The notes beneath the pieces were generated by a model, which saw only the letters and a program-made list of their open reading frames with translations, had not been told where the DNA came from and made no database searches. The translations under genes were made by a program, and so were the position numbers. Source: Agrobacterium tumefaciens str. B6 (GTDB lineage Bacteria > Pseudomonadota > Alphaproteobacteria > Rhizobiales > Rhizobiaceae). Taken from it: DNA of 64,000 bases. Location: positions 372,001 through 436,000 of the forward strand of contig NZ_LMVK01000023.1 in the NCBI RefSeq assembly GCF_001541315.1. Direction: 5' to 3'. This document shows, piece by piece, positions 16,271 to 31,369 of this stretch. Position 1 is the first letter of the stretch. Every line of letters begins with the position of its first letter.

Positions 16271-17788
16271 TTAGAGGTCGATCAGGCTCTTGCCCGTCAT
16301 TTCCGGCGGCAGCGCCACATTCATCAATTGCAGCAAGGTGGGCGCGACATCGGCGAGAATACCGGCATGCAGCTTTGCACCTTCCGGCCCGCCAAAAAGG
16401 ATCACCGGCACCGGATTGGTGGTGTGGGCCGTATGCGGGCCGCCGGTCACCGGGTCGACCATGGTTTCGCAATTGCCGTGGTCGGCAATGACAAGCATCG
16501 CGCCACCCACTTTTTCGAGCGCGGCAACGACCGCACCAAGTCCGCGATCCACGGCTTCGCAGGCCTTGATTGCAGCCTGCAGATCGCCGGTATGGCCGAC
16601 CATGTCAGGGTTGGCGTAATTGGTAACGATAAGATCGTAACCCTTGCCGATCGCCTCGACGAATTTCTCCGTCACCTCGGGCGCGCTCATCTCAGGCTGC
16701 AGGTCGTAGGTCGCAACCTTCGGCGATTTCGGCATGAAGCGGTCTTCGCCGACTTCCGGCTCTTCCTTGCCGCCATTCAGGAAGAAGGTGACATGCGGAT
16801 ATTTTTCCGTCTCGGCGAGGCGAAACTGCGTGAGCCCCTGTTTTGCCACCCAGGCGCCGAGCGTATTGACGATATCGCGCTTGGGGTAGGCCGTCGTCAT
16901 GAAATGGCTGTGGCGGGTGGAATATTCGACCATACCGAGCAGCGCCGAAAGCACGGGCTTTTCGCGCGGAAAACCGTCGAAATCATTGGCACCAATGGCA
17001 AGCAGGATTTCACGCGCACGGTCGGCGCGGAAATTCAGGCAAAACAGGCCGTCGCCAGCCTTGAAACCTTCATAACCATCGATCACAGTCGGCAGGATGA
17101 ATTCGTCGGTGACATTGTTTTTGTAGCTCTGGGCAACGGCGCTCACCGCATCCCGCGCGTGTTCGCCTTTCGCCAGAACCATGGCGTCATAGGCTTTCTC
17201 GACGCGCTCCCAGCGATTGTCGCGATCCATCGCATAATACCGGCCGATTACCGTGCCGAGGCTGGCCCCTGGCGGCAGGCTCGCTCCCAGCGCCGCCACA
17301 AAATCTTCAGCCGATTGCGGCGCGACGTCGCGGCCATCGGTGATGGCATGCACCACGACCTTCAGGCCGTGGCTGATCATCAACCTCACCGCCGCCTGGC
17401 CGTGAAGGATATGGCCATGGACGCCGCCATCGGAAACCACGCACATCAGATGCGCCACACCGCCCGCGGCTTTTACCCTGGCTGCGAAATCAAGCATCGC
17501 CGCATTGCGGAAAAAGCTGCCATCCTCGATCGCCAGATCGATCTGGCCGAGATCCATGGCAACGATGCGGCCCGCGCCGATATTGGTGTGGCCCACTTCA
17601 GAATTGCCCATCTGCCCGGTGGGCAGGCCGACATTCGGGCCGAAGGTGGTCAGCGTCGCATTCGGGCAGGTGGCAAAAAGCCGGTCCATGGTCGGCGTGT
17701 TCGCCAGAACAGGCGCATTGCTGGATGTATCCTCACTCAGCCCCCAGCCATCGAGAATAGTCAGGACAACGGGTCTGGGAGTTTGCAT
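16271..17788 (-). CDS. gpmI: 2,3-bisphosphoglycerate-independent phosphoglycerate mutase
   Basis: A 505-residue Mn2+-dependent mutase interconverting 3- and 2-phosphoglycerate in glycolysis. The N-terminal LTILDGWGLSEDT holds the first metal ligand and GQMGNSEVGHTNIGAG the phosphoserine nucleophile. C-terminal alkaline-phosphatase-superfamily ligands lie in TNYANPDMVGHTG and IADHGNCETM. The length is normal. ATG 17788 follows GAAGGTCCTCCC read on the minus strand; a longer frame reaches 17881 without a supporting start. It lies downstream of the bkd operon on the same strand, separated by a 344-base gap holding a repeat element, so it probably has its own promoter. Confidence 0.96.
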   Translation of the reverse strand: MQTPRPVVLTILDGWGLSEDTSSNAPVLANTPTMDRLFATCPNATLTTFGPNVGLPTGQMGNSEVGHTNIGAGRIVAMDLGQIDLAIEDGSFFRNAAMLDFAARVKAAGGVAHLMCVVSDGGVHGHILHGQAAVRLMISHGLKVVVHAITDGRDVAPQSAEDFVAALGASLPPGASLGTVIGRYYAMDRDNRWERVEKAYDAMVLAKGEHARDAVSAVAQSYKNNVTDEFILPTVIDGYEGFKAGDGLFCLNFRADRAREILLAIGANDFDGFPREKPVLSALLGMVEYSTRHSHFMTTAYPKRDIVNTLGAWVAKQGLTQFRLAETEKYPHVTFFLNGGKEEPEVGEDRFMPKSPKVATYDLQPEMSAPEVTEKFVEAIGKGYDLIVTNYANPDMVGHTGDLQAAIKACEAVDRGLGAVVAALEKVGGAMLVIADHGNCETMVDPVTGGPHTAHTTNPVPVILFGGPEGAKLHAGILADVAPTLLQLMNVALPPEMTGKSLIDL

Positions 17789-18132
17789 GGGAGGACCTTC
17801 TTCGTTCGGTTGCCGGCGGAGGGCGGACCGCCGGGCACCGGAGCGCCCTCTTCCGCCACTATGATCATGGTGAGAAAACATGCTTCTCGTTCTTCTCTTC
17901 TATACCCGAAGATGACGAACGCAAGCCTATACCGACAGCGAAACAGTTCCGTGAAGGTCGAAAACGGCGGCTTAAAAACTCACCCCCTCATTCCTGTGCT
18001 CGTCACAGAAATCCAGCCGACGCGTGTCTGCGCGGCGGAGAGACCCCTTTCAACCCAAGGGCCTGGGCTGGAAGGATCCCTGTGACGAGCACAGGGATGA
18101 GAAGCGCGTGGCGGAGTGGTCGCCGGTCTCCT
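17789..18132. other. Intergenic region between bkdB and gpmI
   Basis: A 344-base gap. It contains the 115-bp palindromic element at 17987-18101 and the gpmI upstream region (17789-17986), where no clear -35/-10 pair stands out. Long frames crossing it on the plus strand are antisense shadows of gpmI. Confidence 0.6.
17987..18101. repeat. 115-bp modular palindromic intergenic element (copy D)
   Basis: The left arm CTCATTCCTGTGCTCGTCAC... and the right arm, which ends ...GAGCACAGGGATGAG, are inverted repeats with a few mismatches. The core has CCGACGCGTGTCTGCGCGGCGG and AACCCAAGGGCCTGGGCTGG. The core is nearly the same as in copy C (34587-34701), but the arm stems differ. It lies just past the bkdB stop and could act as a 3' end barrier. 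Confidence 0.75.
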
Positions 18133-19404
18133 TCACTCGATGAAAATCAGCGCGGGCTTCTCCAGCAGTGCCTTGACGGCCTGGATGAAGACCGCCGCGT
18201 CCCAGCCGTCGACGACACGGTGATCGAAGCTGGAAGACAGGTTCATCATCTTGCGCGGCACAAAGCGAATTCCATCCCAGACTGGCCGCGTCATGATCTT
18301 GTTGACGCCGATGATCGCCACTTCGGGGTGATTGATGAGGGGCGTCGAAACGACGCCGCCCAGGGCTCCCAACGAACTGATGGTGATGGTGGAGCCCATC
18401 AGTTCTTCCCGATGCGCCGTGCCGGTGCGGGCGGCTTCTGCAACGCGCGCGACTTCCTCTGCGCATTCCCAGAGGCCGAGCGTTTCCGTGTGACGCACGA
18501 CCGGGACCGTCAGGCCCGACGGCGTCTGCGTGGCGATGCCGATATGAACGGCTTCATAGTGGCTGACGACCCCTTTTTCGTCATCAAATGTGGCATTCAT
18601 GCCGGGATGATCCGCAACGGCTTTCACCAGCGCGCGCATCAGAAACGGCAGGATCGTCAGCTTCGGTTGCCCGGAACGGCGGTTGCCGTTCATGGTCGCC
18701 CGCAAATCCTCCAGATCGGTCACGTCGACTTCCTCGACATAGGTGATGTGGGGAATTCGGGAGGCGGAAAGCACCATCTTCTCGGCAATCTTGCGCCTGA
18801 GCCCGGTCACCTTCACCTCCTCGACGGCGCTATCGTGGGGCGCTATCGGCTCGGGGCGTTCAGGCCGCCCCCGCACGGTTAAAAACCCGTCGAGATCGGC
18901 ATGGGTAATATGCCCATCCGGGCCCGTTCCCTTGACCTGTGCGAGATCGATATCGAGATCGTCGGCGCGCTGGCGGACGGCGGGGGATGCCAGCGGTTTA
19001 TGGTGCAGTTCGGCTGCGGGCGCCGGTGGCGCCTCCTCGGGCTCTCGTGCCGTCGGCTGGGTTTCAACGGGTGGCGGCGTGTCTGTCATATCGGCAGGCG
19101 CTTCCGTCATCTGGATGGGTGCTTCCGCTTCCGGCATGCTGCCATTGGGCGCGACGGCTGCGACATCGGTTTCAATGCGCAGGAGCGGCGCCTTCACCGG
19201 CACGGTGTTTCCAACCGTCACGGCAAGCCAAGTGACCACGCCCGCCACGGGCGAAGGAATTTCAACCGTCGCCTTGTCCGTCATCACCGCGGCCAGCACC
19301 ATGTCCTCATGGACGAGATCACCCGGTTTGACGTTCCATTCCACCAGTTCGGCTTCCGCCACACCTTCACCGACATCAGGCATAGTGAGAATAAATTCCG
19401 CCAT
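18133..19404 (-). CDS. bkdB: Branched-chain 2-oxoacid dehydrogenase E2 (dihydrolipoamide acyltransferase)
   Basis: A 423-residue E2 subunit. The N-terminal lipoyl domain carries Lys44 in VMTDKATVEIPSP, a Pro/Glu/Ala-rich linker follows (about 85-140), then the E3/E1-binding domain (ASPAVRQRADDLDIDLAQVKG, VKGTGPDGHITHADL) and the catalytic acyltransferase domain ending with the active-site SFDHRVVDGWDAAVF (His and Asp). It transfers the branched acyl group to CoA in valine, leucine and isoleucine breakdown. ATG 19404 is the family start; a longer frame reaches 19542 inside the E1beta gene. It starts two bases after the E1beta stop. Confidence 0.94.
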   Translation of the reverse strand: MAEFILTMPDVGEGVAEAELVEWNVKPGDLVHEDMVLAAVMTDKATVEIPSPVAGVVTWLAVTVGNTVPVKAPLLRIETDVAAVAPNGSMPEAEAPIQMTEAPADMTDTPPPVETQPTAREPEEAPPAPAAELHHKPLASPAVRQRADDLDIDLAQVKGTGPDGHITHADLDGFLTVRGRPERPEPIAPHDSAVEEVKVTGLRRKIAEKMVLSASRIPHITYVEEVDVTDLEDLRATMNGNRRSGQPKLTILPFLMRALVKAVADHPGMNATFDDEKGVVSHYEAVHIGIATQTPSGLTVPVVRHTETLGLWECAEEVARVAEAARTGTAHREELMGSTITISSLGALGGVVSTPLINHPEVAIIGVNKIMTRPVWDGIRFVPRKMMNLSSSFDHRVVDGWDAAVFIQAVKALLEKPALIFIE

Positions 19405-19406
19405 AA

Positions 19407-20420
19407 TCAGGCCTCCATGACTTCGACAAGGGCTCGCCCGACGCGGGCAGGTCCCGGAAAATAGTCCCATTCCTGCGCATGGGGATAAGGCGTATCCCAG
19501 CCGGCGACGCGGACGACGGGGGCCTCGAGATGATAAAAACAATGTTCCTGCACCAGCGATACGACTTCCGCTCCGAAGCCGGAGGTCAGCGTTGCCTCAT
19601 GCACCATGACGCAGCGGCCGGTCTTCGAAACCGATTTCACGATGGTATCGAGATCGAGCGGCAAGAGGCTGCGAAGGTCGATAATCTCGGCATCCACACC
19701 CGTCTCTTCCGCCGCCGCCAGCGCCACATGCACCATGGTGCCATAAGCGATGACGGTGACACCATTTCCGGGGCGGCGGATTTCGGCTTTGCCGATGGGA
19801 ATGGTGTAGTGACCTTCCGGCACCTCGCCCATCTCGTGTTTGGACCAGGGCGTTACCGGCCGGTCATGGTGCCCGTCGAAGGGGCCATTATAAAGCCGCT
19901 TCGGCTCCAGAAACATCACGGGGTCGGGGTCTTCGATGGATGCGATCAGCAGCCCCTTGGCGTCATAGGGATTGGAAGGGACCACCACCTTCAGCCCACA
20001 GACATGGGTGAAGAGCGCCTCGGGGCTCTGGCTGTGCGTCTGCCCGCCAAAAATGCCGCCGCCCGTCGGCATTCTGAGAACAATCGGGCAGGTGAAATCG
20101 CCGTTGGAGCGATAACGGATACGCGCCGCTTCCTGGGTGATCTGGTCATAGGCGGGGGACATGGAATCGGCGCACTGGATTTCGACGCAAGGGCGCAGAC
20201 CATAAGCAGCCATGCCGATCGCCGTGCCGACAATGCCGGATTCGCTGATCGGCGCATCGAAACAGCGGGTCTTGCCGTATTTTCCCTGTAGCCCCTGCGT
20301 GGCGCGGAAGACCCCGCCGAAATAGCCCACATCCTCACCGAAAACCACCACGTCGTCGCTGCGCTCCATGGACACATCCATGGCGCTGCGGACGGCTTCG
20401 ATCATCGTCATTCTTGTCAT
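19407..20420 (-). CDS. bkdA2: Branched-chain 2-oxoacid dehydrogenase E1 beta subunit
   Basis: A 337-residue transketolase-like subunit. VVVFGEDVGYFGGVFRATQGLQ carries the conserved Glu that activates thiamine diphosphate, and FDAPISESGIVGTAIGMA, GGIFGGQTHSQSPEALFTH and MVHEATLTSGFGAEV are standard blocks. With bkdA1 it makes the alpha2beta2 decarboxylase of the complex. MTRMTM gives two nearby ATG choices; 20420 is used because it lies three bases after the bkdA1 stop. It sits between bkdA1 and bkdB in the operon. Confidence 0.94.
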   Translation of the reverse strand: MTRMTMIEAVRSAMDVSMERSDDVVVFGEDVGYFGGVFRATQGLQGKYGKTRCFDAPISESGIVGTAIGMAAYGLRPCVEIQCADSMSPAYDQITQEAARIRYRSNGDFTCPIVLRMPTGGGIFGGQTHSQSPEALFTHVCGLKVVVPSNPYDAKGLLIASIEDPDPVMFLEPKRLYNGPFDGHHDRPVTPWSKHEMGEVPEGHYTIPIGKAEIRRPGNGVTVIAYGTMVHVALAAAEETGVDAEIIDLRSLLPLDLDTIVKSVSKTGRCVMVHEATLTSGFGAEVVSLVQEHCFYHLEAPVVRVAGWDTPYPHAQEWDYFPGPARVGRALVEVMEA

Positions 20421-20423
20421 GTC

Positions 20424-24010
<3,587 letters not shown>

Positions 24011-24120
24011 ATTCACCTCCCTAGGCCATCCTCCCACCAAGAGAACGACCGTCATCGTGATCTCCTCCAGACCTCGACTGACGTGAACGCTATCACTATC
24101 TCGAATTCATTTCAAAGCTA

Positions 24121-24160
24121 TTTTGATTGACAGTTTTTTGATTGGCGATATCTTTGATCC
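24121..24160 (+). promoter_or_regulatory. Candidate BkdR-binding array and bkdR promoter
   Basis: In the AT-rich gap between the divergent bkd operon and bkdR, TTTTGATTG occurs at 24121-24129 and 24136-24144, and CTTTGATCC at 24152-24160, phased by 15-16 bases. TTGACA at 24127-24132 and TATCTT at 24149-24154 (16-base spacing) could be the bkdR promoter. Lrp-type proteins bind such phased arrays, so autoregulation is likely. Confidence 0.5.
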
Positions 24161-24192
24161 AACAAATAGTCATATCATAGAGCAAATGATCC

Positions 24193-24666
24193 ATGATTGA
24201 GCTCGACAGTTTCGACCAGAAGATTCTGCATGTGCTCGGCGATGACGGGCGGGTGAGCTGGCGCGATCTGGCGGCCCGGATCGGCCTTTCCTTCACGCCG
24301 ACGCTGCGCCGTGTCCGCAAGCTGGAAGGGGAAGGCTTCCTTCGCGGTTATCCCGCCGTGTTCGATGAGAACCGCCTGCTCGGCAATATGGGTGTCTTCA
24401 TTTCCGTCACGCTCGAGCGGCAGATCAAGGAAGCATTGACGACCTTCGAACACCACGTCGCCTCCATTCCGGAAGTGGTGGGCGGTTACCAGACCAGCGG
24501 CAGTTCCGATTATCTCATTCATGCCATGGTGCGGGATTTGCCGCATTATCAGCAGCTTCTGGATTTCCTGACCACGGTTCCCGGCGTGTCGCGCATCCAG
24601 TCCAATTTCGCCATCAAGACATTCGTGCGCCGTTCAGCCGCCTTCACCGGAGGTGACGCGCCATAA
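24193..24666 (+). CDS. bkdR: Lrp/AsnC-family regulator of branched-chain catabolism
   Basis: A 157-residue Lrp-type protein. The N-terminal helix-turn-helix is LDSFDQKILHVLGDDGRVSW, then LAARIGLSFTPTLRRVRKLE; the C-terminal RAM domain (about 66-150) includes GGYQTSGSSDYLIHAMVRD and the ligand-facing TTVPGVSRIQSNF. It diverges from the bkd operon and precedes the liu genes. In Pseudomonas BkdR, an Lrp-like activator, controls bkd and responds to branched-chain amino acids; the gene arrangement supports the same role here. The symbol rests on that context. Confidence 0.85.
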   Translation: MIELDSFDQKILHVLGDDGRVSWRDLAARIGLSFTPTLRRVRKLEGEGFLRGYPAVFDENRLLGNMGVFISVTLERQIKEALTTFEHHVASIPEVVGGYQTSGSSDYLIHAMVRDLPHYQQLLDFLTTVPGVSRIQSNFAIKTFVRRSAAFTGGDAP

Positions 24667-24747
24667 ATGAGAGTTGCCAGCACGGAGGAGGTGCTGGCCG
24701 CTGACGAGAGGGACGGAGACAAACGGCCGTCCGGAGGAGGAGACGCG

Positions 24748-25920
24748 ATGAGTTTGAACCTCGCCGCTATTTTCGATGCCGATCTCGGCCCGGAAATCGC
24801 AGCGCTGCGCGACAGCGCAAGAGCATTCGCCGACGATAAAATAGCCCCGCTCGCCGCCGAGATCGATCGCGACGATCAGTTTCCGCGCAAGCTCTGGCCG
24901 CAGATGGGCGAACTCGGCCTGCACGGCATCACCGTTTCGGAAGAGTACGGCGGTGCTGACATGGGTTATCTCGCCCATTGCGTGGCGATGGAGGAGATAA
25001 GCCGGGCTTCCGCTTCCATCGGCCTTTCCTATGGCGCCCATTCCAACCTCTGCATCAACCAGATTCATCGCTGGGGAACGGAAGATCAGAAGCGCAGATA
25101 TCTGCCGAAGCTGGTTTCCGGCGAGCATGTCGGTTCGCTTGCCATGAGCGAAACGGAAGCCGGGTCAGATGTCGTCTCGATGCGGTTGAAGGCGGAGCAC
25201 AAGGGTGACCATTATGTGCTGAACGGCACGAAGATGTGGATCACCAATGGCCACGAGGCGGATACGCTGGTGGTTTATGCCAAGACGGACATGTCCGCCG
25301 GCCCGCGCGGCATCACGGCCTTTCTGATCGAGAAAGGCTTCAAGGGGTTTCGCCCCGCACAAAAACTCGACAAGCTCGGCATGCGCGGCTCGCCAACCTC
25401 CGAACTGGTTTTCGAGGATTGCGAGGTGCCGGAGGAAAATATCCTCGGGCGTCTCAACGACGGCGTGACGGTGCTGATGAGCGGGCTGGATTACGAGCGC
25501 GCCGTGCTGGCCGCAGGCCCCGTCGGCATCATGCAGGCGGCCATCGATCTGGTGCTGCCCTATGCGCGCGAGCGCAAGCAATTCGGCAAGCCGATCGGCG
25601 AATTCCAGCTGGTGCAGGGAAAGCTCGCCGATATCTATTCGGCCATGAACGCCTCCCGCGCCTATGTCTATGCCGTGGCACGCGCCTGCGACAATGGCCG
25701 CATCACGCGGCAGGATGCGGCAGGCGCGATTCTTTTTGCTGCCGAGCGGGCGACGCAGGTGGCGCTGGATGCGATCCAGCTTCTCGGCGGTTCCGGCTAC
25801 GTCAATGAAAGCCCGGCCGGACGGCTGCTGCGCGACGCCAAGCTTTATGAAATCGGCGCGGGCACCAGCGAAATCCGCCGGATGCTGATCGGCCGCGAAC
25901 TGGTCAAAGGCAACGGGTGA
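24748..25920 (+). CDS. ivd: Isovaleryl-CoA dehydrogenase
   Basis: A 390-residue acyl-CoA dehydrogenase. Two sequence signs separate it from other family members: the C-terminal [10 protein letters not shown] lacks the usual catalytic Glu, and Glu250 in [12 protein letters not shown] sits where human isovaleryl-CoA dehydrogenase has its catalytic base. It oxidises isovaleryl-CoA to 3-methylcrotonyl-CoA in leucine breakdown. ATG 24748 follows GGAGGAGGAGACGCG; a longer frame from 24667 is not needed. It is the first liu gene, 81 bases after bkdR, and eight bases before mccB. Confidence 0.94.
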   Translation: MSLNLAAIFDADLGPEIAALRDSARAFADDKIAPLAAEIDRDDQFPRKLWPQMGELGLHGITVSEEYGGADMGYLAHCVAMEEISRASASIGLSYGAHSNLCINQIHRWGTEDQKRRYLPKLVSGEHVGSLAMSETEAGSDVVSMRLKAEHKGDHYVLNGTKMWITNGHEADTLVVYAKTDMSAGPRGITAFLIEKGFKGFRPAQKLDKLGMRGSPTSELVFEDCEVPEENILGRLNDGVTVLMSGLDYERAVLAAGPVGIMQAAIDLVLPYARERKQFGKPIGEFQLVQGKLADIYSAMNASRAYVYAVARACDNGRITRQDAAGAILFAAERATQVALDAIQLLGGSGYVNESPAGRLLRDAKLYEIGAGTSEIRRMLIGRELVKGNG

Positions 25921-25928
25921 GGAACGCG

Positions 25929-27530
25929 ATGAAGCTTACATCCAGTCTGAACCGCGATCCCACCTTCACCGCCAATACCACGTTCATGTCTGGCCTGGTG
26001 GACGACCTGAGGCAGCACGTCGAAAAAATCACGCGGGGTGGCGGCGACAAGGCCCGCGAACGGCATCTGTCCCGTGGCAAATTGCTGGCGCGCGACCGGA
26101 TCGAGGCGCTTCTCGATCCCGGCAGCCCGTTTCTCGAATTCTCGCAATTCGCCGCTTACGAGGTCTATGACGAACCCGTTCCCGCCGCCGGCATCGTCAC
26201 CGGCATCGGCCGGGTGTCAGGCCGTGAATGCGTGATCGTCGCCAATGATGCGACGGTGAAAGGCGGCACCTATTATCCGCTGACCGTGAAGAAACATCTG
26301 CGCGCGCAGGAGATCGCCACTGAGAACCGACTGCCCTGTATCTACCTGGTGGATTCCGGCGGCGCGAACCTTCCAAATCAGGACGAGGTGTTTCCCGACC
26401 GTGATCATTTCGGCCGCATCTTTTACAATCAGGCCAATATGTCTGCAGAAGGCATTGCCCAGATTGCAGTGGTGATGGGCAGTTGCACCGCGGGCGGGGC
26501 CTATGTACCCGCCATGAGCGACCAGTCCGTGATCGTCAAAAATCAGGGCACGATCTTTCTCGGCGGCCCGCCGCTGGTGAAGGCCGCCACAGGCGAAGTG
26601 GTGAGCGCGGAGGAACTGGGCGGCGCGGATGTGCATTCGCGGCAATCCGGCGTCACCGATCATTACGCCCACGACGACCGCCACGCGCTGGCGCTGACCC
26701 GGCGGATCGTCTCCACGCTCAACCGCCGCAAACAGGTGGAACTGGATATCCGCCCGCCGGCGGAGCCGCTTTATCCGGCGGACGAACTTTACGGCATCGT
26801 TCCCGCCGATACACGCAAGCCTTTCGAGGTGCGTGAGATCATCGCGCGTCTGGTGGATGGTTCCGAATTCGATGAGTTCAAGGCGCTTTACGGCACGACG
26901 CTGGTCTGCGGCTTCGCCCATATCCACGGCTATCCCGTCGGCATCATCGCCAATAACGGCATTCTGTTTTCGGAATCGGCGCTGAAGGGCGCGCATTTCA
27001 TCGAACTCTGCTGCCAGCGCGGCATTCCGCTGGTCTTCCTGCAGAACATCACCGGCTTCATGGTCGGCAAGGCTTATGAGGCGGGCGGCATCGCCAAGGA
27101 TGGCGCAAAGCTTGTCACCGCCGTAGCCTCTGCCCAAGTGCCGAAATTCACCGTCATCATCGGCGGCTCCTTCGGTGCGGGCAATTACGGCATGGGCGGG
27201 CGCGCCCATTCGCCCCGCTTTTTGTGGGGGTGGCCCACCGCCCGCATTTCGGTCATGGGCGGCGAACAGGCGGCCTCTGTTCTGGCACAAATCCGCCGCG
27301 ATGGTATCGAGGCCGATGGCCGCCACTGGTCGAAGGAAGGCGAAGAGGCGTTCAAGCAACCGATCCGGGAAAAATACGAGCGGGAAGGACATCCCTATTA
27401 TGCCAGCGCGAGGCTGTGGGATGACGGCATCATCGATCCCAGGGATACCCGCCTCGTGCTTGGCCTCGGTCTCTCCGCCGCGCTCAACGCACCGATAGAA
27501 CCCACCCGTTTCGGCATATTCAGGATGTGA
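25929..27530 (+). CDS. mccB: Methylcrotonyl-CoA carboxylase beta (carboxyltransferase) subunit
   Basis: A 533-residue carboxyltransferase of the crotonase fold. It has the acyl-CoA site around [20 protein letters not shown] and the biotin-site region [19 protein letters not shown], then [15 protein letters not shown]. The N-terminal [19 protein letters not shown] is typical of the subunit. It transfers CO2 from biotin to 3-methylcrotonyl-CoA. ATG 25929 is used rather than the upstream in-frame GTG at 25917, which overlaps the ivd stop. The alpha subunit follows after seven bases. Confidence 0.94.
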   Translation: MKLTSSLNRDPTFTANTTFMSGLVDDLRQHVEKITRGGGDKARERHLSRGKLLARDRIEALLDPGSPFLEFSQFAAYEVYDEPVPAAGIVTGIGRVSGRECVIVANDATVKGGTYYPLTVKKHLRAQEIATENRLPCIYLVDSGGANLPNQDEVFPDRDHFGRIFYNQANMSAEGIAQIAVVMGSCTAGGAYVPAMSDQSVIVKNQGTIFLGGPPLVKAATGEVVSAEELGGADVHSRQSGVTDHYAHDDRHALALTRRIVSTLNRRKQVELDIRPPAEPLYPADELYGIVPADTRKPFEVREIIARLVDGSEFDEFKALYGTTLVCGFAHIHGYPVGIIANNGILFSESALKGAHFIELCCQRGIPLVFLQNITGFMVGKAYEAGGIAKDGAKLVTAVASAQVPKFTVIIGGSFGAGNYGMGGRAHSPRFLWGWPTARISVMGGEQAASVLAQIRRDGIEADGRHWSKEGEEAFKQPIREKYEREGHPYYASARLWDDGIIDPRDTRLVLGLGLSAALNAPIEPTRFGIFRM

Positions 27531-27537
27531 GGCGACG

Positions 27538-29529
<1,992 letters not shown>

Positions 29530-29530
29530 C

Positions 29531-30442
29531 ATGAGCTGGCCCCGAACGGTAAAAATCGTCGAAGTGGGCGCGCGCGATGGCCTGCAGAACGAAAGCGCCG
29601 AGGTTCCAACCGCCATCAAGATCGAGCTGATCGAGCGGCTGGCCGCAGCCGGATTGACTGCGGTGGAAGCGGGCGCTTTCGTCTCGCCCAAAAAAGTGCC
29701 GCAAATGGCTGACTCGAAGGAGGTATTTCAGGGCCTCAAACGACGATCCGGCACCGCCTATCCGGTGCTCGTTCCCAATATGAAAGGTTTCGAGGCCGCC
29801 ATTGAAGCCGGCGTGACGGAAATCGCCGTTTTTGTGTCCGCCTCCGAAGGCTTTAGCCAGCACAATATAGGCTGCTCGCGCGCCGAAAGCCTCGAGCGCC
29901 TGCGCCATGTTGCGGAGGCGGCGGGCGGGCGAAACATCCGCATACGCGGTTACGTTTCCTGCATTGCCGGCTGCCCCTATGACGGCGCGGTCGCGCCCGA
30001 TGAGGTGGCGGCGATGGCCGAGGCGCTTATCGCGCTTGGCTGTTACGAAATCTCGCTCGGCGATACGATCGGCATCGGCACGGCCGCGCATATTCGCAAA
30101 ATCATCGAACGGGTGTCGGCCAACATTCCGCGCAAAAAAATCGCCATGCATTTTCACGATACCTATGGCCAGGGCGTCGCCAATGTGTTGGCCTCGCTGG
30201 ATGAAGGTATCTCCGTCTTCGACAGTTCCGTCGCCGGGCTGGGCGGCTGCCCCTTCGCGCCGGGTGCCAGCGGCAACGTCGCCACCGAAGACGTCGTCTA
30301 TCTGTTGCAGGGGCTTGGCATTAAAACCGGTATCGACCTGATGGCAGTGGCTAAAACCGGCGACTGGATCAGCCGGCATCTCGGCAGACCGAATGCAGCC
30401 CGCGCCGGCAGGGCGCTGCTTGCGGCAAGACAGGAAGGGTAA
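29531..30442 (+). CDS. hmgL: Hydroxymethylglutaryl-CoA lyase
   Basis: A 303-residue TIM-barrel lyase, splitting HMG-CoA to acetoacetate and acetyl-CoA as the last leucine step. VEVGARDGLQNE holds the catalytic Arg and the metal Asp; the metal-binding HFHDTYGQGVAN and the signature GLGGCPFAPGASGNVATED with the catalytic Cys are present. ATG 29531 is the family start; a longer frame begins inside mccA. The enoyl-CoA hydratase gene starts five bases after its stop. Confidence 0.94.
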   Translation: MSWPRTVKIVEVGARDGLQNESAEVPTAIKIELIERLAAAGLTAVEAGAFVSPKKVPQMADSKEVFQGLKRRSGTAYPVLVPNMKGFEAAIEAGVTEIAVFVSASEGFSQHNIGCSRAESLERLRHVAEAAGGRNIRIRGYVSCIAGCPYDGAVAPDEVAAMAEALIALGCYEISLGDTIGIGTAAHIRKIIERVSANIPRKKIAMHFHDTYGQGVANVLASLDEGISVFDSSVAGLGGCPFAPGASGNVATEDVVYLLQGLGIKTGIDLMAVAKTGDWISRHLGRPNAARAGRALLAARQEG

Positions 30443-30447
30443 CGCGC

Positions 30448-31218
30448 ATGGCGGATGAACTGCTGAGCGAAAGGCGCAAGGACGTTCTCTGGCTGACACT
30501 CAACCGGCAGGAGGTGCACAACGCGTTGAATGCTGCGATGACGGACGCCCTGGCGAAGGCCATCCGCGCGGCATCGAGTGATGGTGGCCTGCGCGCCGTG
30601 GTGATAACGGCCGCGGGAGACCGCAGTTTCTGCTCAGGGGCAGACCTCAAGGAAAGCGCCGGCGGCATGTTCCTCTCGCCTGATGGAACGAACCCCATTG
30701 CCGATGTGATGCGCGCCATCGAGGGCTGCGACAAGATCGTCATGGCCCGCATCAATGGCCGAGTTCTGGCTGGCGGGCTTGGCCTCGTCGCCGCCTGTGA
30801 TCTTGCCTATGCCGCCGCTCATGCCGAATTCGGTTTGCCGGAAGTGCGCGTCGGGCTTTTCCCGGCCATGGTGGCGGCAAAGCTGCTGGCGAAGGTGCCA
30901 CTGGGCCAGCTTCAGGAAATGGCCTATCTCGGCGTCGCGATCAGCGCTGCTGACGCGGAGCGTCTTGGCCTCGTCACTCGGGCCGTCCCGTCGGCCGAAC
31001 TCGACGGCGTGGTTGTGGATGTTCTCGCCCGGCTGCGGCAGAATGCGCCGGGCGCGATCGCGGCCGGAAAGGCGGCATTGCTGAAGATGCGCGATATGTC
31101 GTCCGCCGAGCGGCTTGCCTTTGCCGAAAGCGTCATTGCCACGATCAGCGGCAGCAACGAGGCGCGGGAGGGGCGATTGGCCTTTGTCGAAAAAAGGAAG
31201 CCGCACTGGGTGGAGTGA
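30448..31218 (+). CDS. Enoyl-CoA hydratase, probable methylglutaconyl-CoA hydratase (LiuC)
   Basis: A 256-residue crotonase-fold protein with the oxyanion-hole segments FCSGADLKE and [17 protein letters not shown] and the catalytic-Glu region [14 protein letters not shown]. The family includes many substrates; its place at the end of the liu operon, between HMG-CoA lyase and the pantothenate genes, points to hydration of 3-methylglutaconyl-CoA, completing the leucine path. The substrate is inferred from context. Confidence 0.85.
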   Translation: MADELLSERRKDVLWLTLNRQEVHNALNAAMTDALAKAIRAASSDGGLRAVVITAAGDRSFCSGADLKESAGGMFLSPDGTNPIADVMRAIEGCDKIVMARINGRVLAGGLGLVAACDLAYAAAHAEFGLPEVRVGLFPAMVAAKLLAKVPLGQLQEMAYLGVAISAADAERLGLVTRAVPSAELDGVVVDVLARLRQNAPGAIAAGKAALLKMRDMSSAERLAFAESVIATISGSNEAREGRLAFVEKRKPHWVE

Positions 31219-31275
31219 TCGCCGCCGCGCTGCCCGAGGACAGATTTTTTCGAAAGTCGTCCTGGGGTCAATCGA

Positions 31276-31281
31276 TATAAT
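31276..31281 (+). promoter_or_regulatory. Candidate -10 box of the panC-panB promoter
   Basis: A perfect TATAAT lies about 90 bases before the panC start, in the 151-base gap after the liu operon. The -35 region is weak (no good hexamer 16-18 bases upstream), so an activator or a relaxed sigma-70 promoter would be needed. Confidence 0.4.
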
Positions 31282-31369
31282 CCCAATGCGTGCGTTGACC
31301 CCGTTGGGCAAATCGCGTTCTATCCAGCACCTTTCGCCGGACCGCGATTGGGGGAGCCGGAGGAGACCC

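Noticed and set aside
16328-18085. 585-codon plus-strand open frame
   Set aside because: It is the antisense shadow of gpmI, which has all family motifs on the minus strand, and it runs through a palindromic repeat.
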